Positions 25,701-32,056 of a stretch of DNA of 64,000 bases are shown in pieces. Below the pieces are notes generated by a model that had not been told where the DNA came from, made no database searches, and saw nothing but the letters and a program-made list of their open reading frames with translations. Each line of letters begins with the position of its first letter. Position 1 is the stretch's first letter. The stretch is from Alphaproteobacteria bacterium 46_93_T64. Lineage in GTDB: Bacteria; Pseudomonadota; Alphaproteobacteria; Sneathiellales; Sneathiellaceae. The stretch covers positions 1 to 64,000 of the forward strand of contig MAAN01000018.1 of assembly GCA_002163135.1 (NCBI GenBank), written 5' to 3'. The position numbers were made by a program, and so were the translations under genes.

Positions 25701-27307
25701 TGGCGGAAATAGTGGTGTAATCCGCGATATTTTTCGGACAAAACGGCAAGCGGCGTATCATCGCCCATGGAGCCGATCGCTTCTTTGCCCTCTTCCGCCA
25801 TGGGTTGCAGGATTAGTTCAAGATCTTCAAGGCTCCAACCAGCGCACATTTGGCGTTGACGCAGCTCTTTGCGATCAAACTTACGGCTTTCATCCACATC
25901 TTTGAGTGTGTCTTCAAGATGGACGACATTTTCAATCCATTTTTCAAACGGTTGGGCATTTGCCATTTTGTCTTTCAGATCGTTCGAGAAGTAGAATTTT
26001 CCTTTTTTAAGGTCCACTCCGATCATCTCGCCCGGGCCAACGCGGCCTTTACGAATAACTTTGTTTTCGCTTACAGGTACCATTCCGGTTTCTGAGCCAA
26101 CAACCAGTAATCCATCTGTCGTAAGTGTGAAACGAAGTGGGCGCAAACCATTACGGTCAAGACCCGCAATTACCCAGCGGCCGTCCGTCGCACAGATCGC
26201 AGCAGGACCGTCCCATGGCTCCATTACAGAGTTACAATAGGCATAAAGCGCTTTGTGTTTTTCCGGCATGGAAGGCGTGTTCGACCAGCTTTCCGGAATA
26301 AGGAGTGTTTTGGACATTGGGGCACTTCGACCCGCACGCACGAGCACTTCAAACACGGCGTCCAGCGCCGCACTATCGGAGCTACCGGCTTGTACAATCG
26401 GTTTCACATCGTCGGAGCGATCCCCAAAGGTACTGTGCGCCATCCGGATTTCATGGCTTTTCATCCAATTGATGTTGCCGCGAATGGTGTTGATCTCACC
26501 GTTATGGGCCAGAACGCGGAAGGGCTGCGCCAAGTGCCATGTTGGGAAGGTATTTGTAGAATAGCGTTGATGATAAATGGCAAAGTTGGAGACAAACCGC
26601 TCATCCAGCAAATCAGGGTAGAAGCTGGAAAGCTGTTCAGCCAAGAACATGCCTTTATAAATGATGGAGCGGCAAGAAAGTGTGCAGATGTAAAATCCGC
26701 TGATATGCGCTTGCAAAACAGCTTTTTCGATACGGCGGCGAATAATGTATAGCTCGCGCTCAAACGTATCGTCATCAACACCGCGGTTATTGGCGATCAT
26801 GATCTGTTCGATTTCAGGGCGCGTCGCATTGGCTTTTTCGCCAATAATGCTCGCATTCACTGGAACCTGACGCCAACCATAAATGTAATAGCCAAATCTC
26901 AGTACTTCAGATTCAACAATAGTCCGGCAGGTTTCCTGTGCTTCAAAATCTGTACGCGGTAAGAAGATCATACCAACGGCCAATTTTCCGTCCAATGGCT
27001 CATGACCTGTACGAGCAATATGTTCTTTAAAGAAATCTTGCGGGATCTGTACGTGGATACCACAACCGTCACCGGTTTTACCGTCCGCATCCACGGCACC
27101 GCGATGCCAGACTGCTTTCAGGGCATCAATGCCAGCTTCGACAACCGAACGTCTCGGGGCGCCATCAATGGCTGCCACAAGGCCAACACCGCAGTTATCA
27201 TGCTCTTCCGAAGGATCATACATCCCGTTTTTAGCAAGGTGAGCTGCGTTTTCTGTCCAGGATTTAACGAATTCTTCGCCGGACATTTCTGGGGAGTTCT
27301 TTTTCAT
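22760..27307 (-). CDS. gltB: Glutamate synthase (NADPH) large subunit
   Basis: 1515-residue alpha subunit of GOGAT, which transfers the glutamine amide to 2-oxoglutarate. The Ntn glutaminase nucleophile is Cys39 (HDNCGVGLVAA), meaning a 38-residue propeptide is removed. Central and FMN-binding TIM-barrel domains follow (GEGGEDVSRF, SGNSGGTGASPQTSVKYAG), the 3Fe-4S motif CILVRQCHSNTCPVGIC, then the GXGXG beta-helix (GTNGCEYMTGGKVVILGG). It lies 21 bases downstream of gltD and pairs with it. Ribosome site GAGGTAG. Confidence 0.96.
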   Translation of the reverse strand: MKKNSPEMSGEEFVKSWTENAAHLAKNGMYDPSEEHDNCGVGLVAAIDGAPRRSVVEAGIDALKAVWHRGAVDADGKTGDGCGIHVQIPQDFFKEHIARTGHEPLDGKLAVGMIFLPRTDFEAQETCRTIVESEVLRFGYYIYGWRQVPVNASIIGEKANATRPEIEQIMIANNRGVDDDTFERELYIIRRRIEKAVLQAHISGFYICTLSCRSIIYKGMFLAEQLSSFYPDLLDERFVSNFAIYHQRYSTNTFPTWHLAQPFRVLAHNGEINTIRGNINWMKSHEIRMAHSTFGDRSDDVKPIVQAGSSDSAALDAVFEVLVRAGRSAPMSKTLLIPESWSNTPSMPEKHKALYAYCNSVMEPWDGPAAICATDGRWVIAGLDRNGLRPLRFTLTTDGLLVVGSETGMVPVSENKVIRKGRVGPGEMIGVDLKKGKFYFSNDLKDKMANAQPFEKWIENVVHLEDTLKDVDESRKFDRKELRQRQMCAGWSLEDLELILQPMAEEGKEAIGSMGDDTPLAVLSEKYRGLHHYFRQRFSQVTNPPIDSLRERSVMTLKTRLGNLNNILDEDPSQAEILSLESPILTNGELEAMQRYMGDSCQVIDCTFGGNDGPDALSNGLRRIREEAENAVRGGCAHLILSDMNTSADRAPIPSILAAGGIHTHLVNEGLRTFTSINIRSAECLDVQYFAVLIGVGATTINPYLLQEAVADRFDRNLFAGLDLKTCLANAKKAVDQGLLKVMSKMGISVLSSYRGGYNFEALGLSRALVAEFFPGMPSRLSGIGLPGVQHTLLEQHNKAFKEDVIALPIGGLYRNRAKGEVHSFDGELIHILQTAVEKDSYSLYRKYSEGQRALPPVNLRDLLDFKSDRSPISIDEVESITEIRKRFVTGAMSLGALSKEAHETLAIAMNRIGAKSDSGEGGEDVSRFTPRPNGDNANSAIKQVASGRFGVTAEYLTNCEEIEIKVAQGAKPGEGGQLPGFKVSEMIAKLRNSTPGVTLISPPPHHDIYSIEDLAQLIYDLKQINPEARVCVKLVAEAGIGTVAAGVAKAKADVIMISGNSGGTGASPQTSVKYAGVPWEMGLPEVNQVLTLNKLRHSVLLRVDGGMKTGRDIVISALMGGEEYGLGTGALVALGCILVRQCHSNTCPVGICTQDEDLIKKYEGTADKVVNLFSFLAEEVREILASLGYRSLEEIVGRSNLLTQVSRGAAHLDDLDLNPLLAEADAGDNPRVCTNVGPVPVPETLDARMIMDAASVFNSGGEKRQLAYSIRNTHRAIGTKLSSHIVRTFGMTGLEPGHITVRLRGSAGQSLGAFSVQGLKLEVLGDANDYCGKGLSGGTIVVRPMTSSPITWNENTIIGNTVLYGATSGYLFAAGQAGERYAVRNSGAISVIEGCGTNGCEYMTGGKVVILGGVGSNFGAGMTGGMAFIYDENDDLPTNINDETVVYQRLDSSYWDDDLRALIQEHHNKTGSPMAERLLAHWEMERGHFWQICPKEMIGKLEHPLSDDKARETA

Positions 27308-27328
27308 GTTTCTACCTCTACCTTAACC

Positions 27329-28762
27329 TTAAGACGCTTTGGACTGCTGCACTGCGTTTTTTAGATAAACATCAATGGATACCGCAGCATCCTGTCCGTC
27401 GCGAATGGCCCAAACAACAAGTGATGCACCGCGCACGATGTCGCCAATGGCATAGACACCGTCCATGTTTGTCATTTTGGTGAATGGGTTGACCTGAATG
27501 GTGCCCCAGCGCGAAACTTCCAGCGCAGGTTCCTCAAACAGAGTTGGAATATCTTCAGGATCAAAGCCGAGCGCCTTAATGGCAAGGTCACACGGAATAT
27601 TATATTCAGAGCCGTCCAGCTCAACCGGTACCTGACGACCTGTTGAGTCTGCAATACCAAGATGCATCTGGATCGCTTTGACGCCTGTCACTGTGCCGTC
27701 GCCCAAGAAAGCCTTTGGGGCTGACAGCCATACAAATTCAACACCTTCTTCTTCGGCGTTGCGGGTTTCGCGCAATGAACCCGGCATATTTTTGCGATCC
27801 CGACGATAGAGGCATTTCACGGATTTTGCACCTTGGCGAACAGCTGTCCGCACACAGTCCATGGCCGTATCACCACCGCCGATGACGACAACGTTTTTGC
27901 CCTTCGCGTTCAACTCGCCACTGTCAAACGCCGCAACTTCATCGCCGAGGCCTTTTCTGTTGGATGCTGTTAGATAATCAAGCGCCGGTACAATGCCGTC
28001 AACGCCACTTCCCGGAAGAGAAATATCACGCGCTTTATAAACACCCGTTGCAATCACCACCGCGTCGTGTTTGGCGCGAAGCTCAGCAAGAGTAGCATCC
28101 CGGCCAAGTTCAAAATTCAAATGGAAAGTCACACCGCCATCGGCCAATAATTTGGCGCGGCGTTCAACCACATCTTTTTCCAGTTTAAAACTTGGAATTC
28201 CATAAACAAGCAACCCGCCCACACGATCGTAACGATCGTAAACATGGACCTGATAGCCTTTTTTCCGCAGCTCATCTGCCGCCGCCATGCCGCCAGGGCC
28301 CGCACCAATTACGGCGATTGACTGATCAAGTTCAACCATTGGGGCATTGGGTTTCACCCAACCATTTTCCCACGCCGTATCTGTGATGTATTTCTCAACG
28401 GCACCGATGGTTACAGAATCGAAGCCTTTTTCAATAACACAAGAGCCTTCACACAGGCGATCCTGCGGGCAAATGCGGCCACAAATTTCAGGCAATGTAT
28501 TAGTAGATTGGCTCAGCTCATACGCTTCTTCCAAGCGGCCACTTGCCGTCAGGCTCAACCAGTCAGGAATATTGTTTTGAACAGGGCAATGCACCTGACA
28601 GAAAGGAATACCGCACTGTGAACAGCGGCTAGCTTGCTCGGCGGCTTTATCGGGCGAGAATTCTTCATAAATTTCCTGAAAATCCTCACGTCGCAATTCA
28701 GCTTCGCGTTTGGCTGGCATCTGCTTTTCAAGCGATACAAATTTCAACATATTCTTTGACAT
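27329..28762 (-). CDS. gltD: Glutamate synthase (NADPH) small subunit
   Basis: 477-residue beta subunit that takes electrons from NADPH and passes them through FAD and [4Fe-4S] clusters to GltB. N-terminal iron-sulfur region CSQCGIPFCQVHCPVQNNIPDW, then the FAD fold GAGPGGMAAADELRKKGY and the NADPH fold VIGGGDTAMDCVRTA, ending MDGVYAIGDIVRGASLV. First gene of the unit, so order is gltD-gltB, reversed from E. coli gltBD. ATG supported by AGGGAC. Confidence 0.95.
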   Translation of the reverse strand: MSKNMLKFVSLEKQMPAKREAELRREDFQEIYEEFSPDKAAEQASRCSQCGIPFCQVHCPVQNNIPDWLSLTASGRLEEAYELSQSTNTLPEICGRICPQDRLCEGSCVIEKGFDSVTIGAVEKYITDTAWENGWVKPNAPMVELDQSIAVIGAGPGGMAAADELRKKGYQVHVYDRYDRVGGLLVYGIPSFKLEKDVVERRAKLLADGGVTFHLNFELGRDATLAELRAKHDAVVIATGVYKARDISLPGSGVDGIVPALDYLTASNRKGLGDEVAAFDSGELNAKGKNVVVIGGGDTAMDCVRTAVRQGAKSVKCLYRRDRKNMPGSLRETRNAEEEGVEFVWLSAPKAFLGDGTVTGVKAIQMHLGIADSTGRQVPVELDGSEYNIPCDLAIKALGFDPEDIPTLFEEPALEVSRWGTIQVNPFTKMTNMDGVYAIGDIVRGASLVVWAIRDGQDAAVSIDVYLKNAVQQSKAS

Positions 28763-29154
28763 ACAGCGTCCCTAACTCAGCCCCGAAAGATGGCGGGGAG
28801 TATTTTCTCAGTTACTTACAAGTAATCGTTTTTTGCGGCTAAAGGGGCGGCGCATAAAGGCTACCTCCTTTTTTGACAGTTTGTAGAACCATCGGCCAAA
28901 TTCTTATTCCGCAGCGTCTAAACTTCCGCGGGACGCTTGTTCTACCTTACAAACGCATAATTGACCAGCGGAAAAGCGAAAATTAGTCAACAACTGTGAC
29001 CTATTATTTACGGATGGCTCTAAGTTTGTCGAAAATTGTTTGATTTTTGTCGCATTATGACCAACATTTAGTCCCATATCGGACCTTTGTTGAAGGTGAA
29101 AAGGATCAACCCTCCTCAGATTCGGTAAAACCGACCAAAGTAGTCCCTTAAACA
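28763..29154. other. Long leader/promoter region of gltD
   Basis: About 390 bases upstream of gltD up to the NDUFA9-like gene's terminator. It must hold the gltDB promoter. I looked on the minus strand for a -24/-12 sigma-54 site or GCAC-N7-GTGC and found none. A partial palindrome ACTTACAAGT occurs near 28813. No convincing ORF. Confidence 0.4.
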
Positions 29155-29193
29155 CAAAAAAACCGGCGGGACAAATCAATGCCCAGCCGGTTT
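29155..29193 (-). terminator. Terminator of the NDUFA9-like gene
   Basis: Minus-strand stem ACCGGC(T)GGG / CCC GCCGGT with a 12-nt loop followed by seven T residues, 24 bases past the stop codon at 29217. Confidence 0.85.
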
Positions 29194-29216
29194 GGTATTT
29201 TCTATGTGGTTTTAGA

Positions 29217-30167
29217 TCACGCGTGAAGTTCGCTGTAACCGCCGCCTTTTTGGAAACGGGTCAAATGCTGTAGGCACGCCGGAGCAAATGTCTTCGGCAA
29301 TATTCCAAGTTCCGCAAATCCAGAACATTCGCCGCTCAACACGTTATCGGATTTAAGCAGACGGACCTGATCTGTCGTCAGCATTGGCTTACCGGGATAA
29401 AGCCCCATAAAGAAGCCCATCATGTTCATCAATCCTTCTGGCATTGGCAGAACGATAGAAGACTGCTTAGTCACTTTTTCAATAATCTCGATGATATCAG
29501 AAAGCGCCAAAGCGTCGGGGCCGCCAAATTCCCAGACCTTACCTTGATAGTCCGAGTTTAGGACAATCTTGGCAATGGCCTCCGCCAGATCCTCAACAGA
29601 GACAGGCTGCATCAGGTTTTTACCGCCGTCCAGAAGCGGCATGACTGGTGAGATGCTGCTAAGGGCCGCAAATTTGTTTGTAAAATTATCATCTGCGCCA
29701 AACACAACAGAAGGACGAATGATTGTCGCACCTTCGAAAGCTGCCAATACGGCGGTTTCGCCAACAGCTTTTGTATGCGCGTACTTTGAGGCACTTTTCG
29801 CATCAGCGCCGAGCGCCGACATATGAACCAGTTGCGAGGCACCCGCAGCTTTCGCGGTAGCGGCAACACGGGCCGCGCCATCTTCATGCACTGCGTTAAA
29901 TTTCTGGGCGCCCGCCTCATACAAAAGACCAACCAGATTAATAACAATGTCAGCCCCGGCAACGGCGCGCTCTACTGATGCCTGATTTCGAATGTTTGCC
30001 TGAACGCCAACAACCTGGCCCACATTTCCTTGCGTCATAAGCCTTGCAGCTTTTTCAGTATCGCGAACGGCTAAGCGGATCTGGTGCCCTTCAGCAGCTA
30101 ACCGGCCAACAAGATGGTGCCCAATAAAACCGGAGCCGCCAAAGATGGTAATCAGACGTGTGGACAT
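29217..30167 (-). CDS. Complex I NDUFA9 subunit family / NAD(P)H-binding protein
   Basis: 316-residue atypical short-chain dehydrogenase. N-terminal Rossmann motif FGGSGFIGHHLV, followed by VQANIRNQASV and VINLVGLLYE, and the KAVGETAV region where classic SDRs have YxxxK. This matches the NDUFA9-like family; in alphaproteobacteria and mitochondria the protein is an accessory subunit of respiratory complex I at the matrix/cytoplasmic arm. No nuo genes are in the window. Monocistronic with its own terminator. Confidence 0.87.
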   Translation of the reverse strand: MSTRLITIFGGSGFIGHHLVGRLAAEGHQIRLAVRDTEKAARLMTQGNVGQVVGVQANIRNQASVERAVAGADIVINLVGLLYEAGAQKFNAVHEDGAARVAATAKAAGASQLVHMSALGADAKSASKYAHTKAVGETAVLAAFEGATIIRPSVVFGADDNFTNKFAALSSISPVMPLLDGGKNLMQPVSVEDLAEAIAKIVLNSDYQGKVWEFGGPDALALSDIIEIIEKVTKQSSIVLPMPEGLMNMMGFFMGLYPGKPMLTTDQVRLLKSDNVLSGECSGFAELGILPKTFAPACLQHLTRFQKGGGYSELHA

Positions 30168-30347
30168 TTTCTAAACCCTCTCTTTTGCAAAGAAACCGCG
30201 ATCTGTTTGCGGTACATGTGCTTTTGATACAGCTATTTAGCGGGATCTGAGCCCCACGCCAAGATAAAAGCACAGTAAATGGTAAAAGTTTCTAAAAGTT
30301 TGTTGACATGCAACGCTGCAGTTTATATCAGAAGGCCTCGTTAAGTT

Positions 30348-30434
30348 GCCCAGATGGCGGAATTGGTAGACGCGCTAGCTTCAGGTGCTAGTTTCTGTAT
30401 GGAAGTGGAGGTTCGAGTCCTCTTCTGGGCACCA
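30348..30434 (+). tRNA. tRNA-Leu (anticodon CAG)
   Basis: Class II tRNA with acceptor GCCCAGA/TCTGGGC, anticodon stem CTAGC/GCTAG around TTCAGGT (anticodon CAG), an extended variable arm (TTTCTGTATGGAAGT region), T-loop GTTCGAGTC, discriminator A and encoded CCA. 87 nt including CCA. Confidence 0.95.
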
Positions 30435-30828
30435 ACTTAACTTTCCCCCGCATATTCTTGAAACAAAATCGACAAGAAACCTGCGCGCGCCAGTCCCACG
30501 CATCCTGCCTTTGCATAGGTAACAGCATATCTTCAAAGCATATGGGTTGAAGGCTGAACTTGAAGGTCGAATACTTGATACAATTCAGGGCCGCTCACAT
30601 GACATTGACGGCAAAAGGTACCGAGGAGATGGAATACTGCATGCCAGAGCAACAGTAATTTAGAAGTTTCCTAAGTATATATTGGACTAATAGCAAAGGA
30701 TGGGAGAAATCCTCAAAACCCCACTGAGCCTAGGCTTACCATTCCAATGCCGGCTTACGGGAACGATAGCGGACATTAATATTATTTCAGCCTATCGTCC
30801 GCTATTGACCCAAGCCTGACATTTTTTG
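30435..30828. other. Gene-poor stretch after tRNA-Leu
   Basis: About 390 bases with no credible ORF. No direct repeat of the tRNA-Leu 3' end was seen, so no sign of an integrated element. Contains an inverted repeat at 30766-30805 described separately. May be the decayed remains of a former gene, but nothing recognisable survives. Confidence 0.4.
30766..30805. repeat. Inverted repeat, possible intergenic repeat element
   Basis: ATAGCGGAC and GTCCGCTAT form a perfect 9-bp inverted repeat around a 22-nt AT-rich spacer. A second overlapping pair (CGATAG / CTATCG) lies inside, allowing an alternative fold. No T-run. Could be a small dispersed repeat; only one copy is in this window. Confidence 0.4.
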
Positions 30829-30854
30829 CAAAAAAACGACCCCGAAGGGCCGCT
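30829..30854 (-). terminator. Terminator of the VPLPA-CTERM gene
   Basis: Minus-strand stem GCGGCCC / GGGTCGT around a TTCG tetraloop, followed by a T-run, 24 bases past the stop codon at 30879. Confidence 0.75.
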
Positions 30855-30878
30855 TTTGAAACTCATATGCTATAAGCG

Positions 30879-31532
30879 TTAGACTGTGTCATTTGTTTTA
30901 CGTTTTTTGCGCCAGCCTATGAAGCTCATGACGGCGAGACCCACGCCGTATAAGGGTAACGCTGCTGGGAGGGGGACAGCTGAAATGGAGCTTTCGACAG
31001 TAAATGTCATTGTATAGCCTACGCCACCGCCGTTGTTCATCCCAAATGCACCATTCCCAATGAGCATGTTATATATGCCTGGGCCGCGCGTGAAAGGCGC
31101 CGCACTAAAAGTCTGAGGGCCGGACGCACCATCACCCATAGAAATCTCGAAAATGGTTGGTGTAGTTGTGTTTTCTTCCAATCCCCATACCGGACCTGGG
31201 GACCCAAACCAAGCATTAGATGCGTTTGCATTTGTACCAAAATCAATACTTGCACCGACAAGAGTTTGGTTCGCACTAATCACGATGTGGAAGGCGTCGG
31301 AGGAATCGTCGTCGCCTCCTGTAAAGATAGATCCATGGAAAACATTCGCACCATTTAAAAGTGAAAAATCACCAACGCCACCAATATTGTCGTAATCACC
31401 ACCGGCTTCGGTGCCTGTCGCTTCATCATAACTACCGCTATAGGCCACAGACAGGGCATGAGCCTGTGTGGTAAATGCTGCCGCTGAAACAATAGCAATA
31501 AAAATTCGTATTATCGATTGTCTTATAGTCAC
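30879..31532 (-). CDS. VPLPA-CTERM surface-sorted protein
   Basis: 217-residue exported protein of unknown binding function. Sec signal peptide (about residues 1-28, ending AHA), an extended beta-rich Gly/Asn/Asp-rich body (GTNANASNAWFGSPG), and a C-terminal sorting tail: VPLPAALPLYG, a hydrophobic helix, then the basic end WRKKRK. This tripartite tail is the VPLPA type of PEP-CTERM signal, processed by exosortase. No exosortase or EPS genes are in the window. GTG 31532 behind GGGGGGA is preferred over TTG 31547. Confidence 0.82.
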   Translation of the reverse strand: MTIRQSIIRIFIAIVSAAAFTTQAHALSVAYSGSYDEATGTEAGGDYDNIGGVGDFSLLNGANVFHGSIFTGGDDDSSDAFHIVISANQTLVGASIDFGTNANASNAWFGSPGPVWGLEENTTTPTIFEISMGDGASGPQTFSAAPFTRGPGIYNMLIGNGAFGMNNGGGVGYTMTFTVESSISAVPLPAALPLYGVGLAVMSFIGWRKKRKTNDTV

Positions 31533-31638
31533 CCTGATTCCCCCCAAAGTAGTTGGCCTAGAAGCTTTACTTTATTAGTATTACGTGTTTTAGCAAATCA
31601 AATTTCTTTCACCGGCGCATTTTGTGAAAGAATACGTT

Positions 31639-31678
31639 TAGGCCACCATTTTCCAATTATCCTTCAAGTAGTGGCCTA
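31639..31678. repeat. Inverted repeat upstream of the VPLPA gene
   Basis: TAGGCCAC and GTGGCCTA, 8-bp perfect arms separated by 24 bases, about 110 bases upstream of the VPLPA-CTERM start and downstream of the small ORF. May be a weak terminator or a binding site; neither is supported further. Confidence 0.3.
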
Positions 31679-31805
31679 CCGTAGGACGATCTGATCACAG
31701 TTGGGTTAAGGCTTAAGGCTAGAGCTCAATTGAACGAGCAGTCCTCACTAATCAGTTTTTTGTAGCGACTTTACGAGAGGATATATGTTTGTGCGCTCTT
31801 GCAAT

Positions 31806-31979
31806 TCATGCCCCTCTGTCCCCGTCCAAGTTCATTTTTATTACCCTGTATAGGGCAGCATGAATGCCCACCCTGCGGATTGATATTTCTTGCCATTTAT
31901 GGCTGCCGCTAGTGAGAAAGATAGTTGTGTCGCCGTGTTCTTCGCAGCCATTGAATAAAGTCTTCCGATCTGCGCTCAT
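31806..31979 (-). CDS. Small hypothetical ORF (57 aa)
   Basis: Short open frame whose ATG at 31979 has a near-perfect Shine-Dalgarno (GGGAGG, four bases before the start), the best evidence it is translated. The product is basic, contains one Cys, a TTIFLTSGSHKWQEISIRRVGIH core and no signal peptide or membrane helix. It lies downstream of the hybrid histidine kinase on the same strand, 77 bases away. The open frame extends upstream to 32003 but with poorer signals. Function unknown. Confidence 0.45.
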   Translation of the reverse strand: MSADRKTLFNGCEEHGDTTIFLTSGSHKWQEISIRRVGIHAALYRVIKMNLDGDRGA

Positions 31980-32056
31980 AAGACCTCCCATGATTTGGAA
32001 CATTTCACCACAAGCAAACAGTGGGTTTCATCATCGCTTTCAATTCGTTCAAATAA

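Noticed and set aside
28904-29179. 91-residue minus-strand ORF upstream of gltD
   Set aside because: It begins inside the terminator of the NDUFA9-like gene and has no convincing motif or start signal.
30582-30660. Short frame of about 32 codons after tRNA-Leu
   Set aside because: Too short, no ribosome site and no conserved motif visible.
30348-30878. Possible integrated element at tRNA-Leu
   Set aside because: No integrase, no direct repeat of the tRNA 3' end and no phage-like genes nearby.
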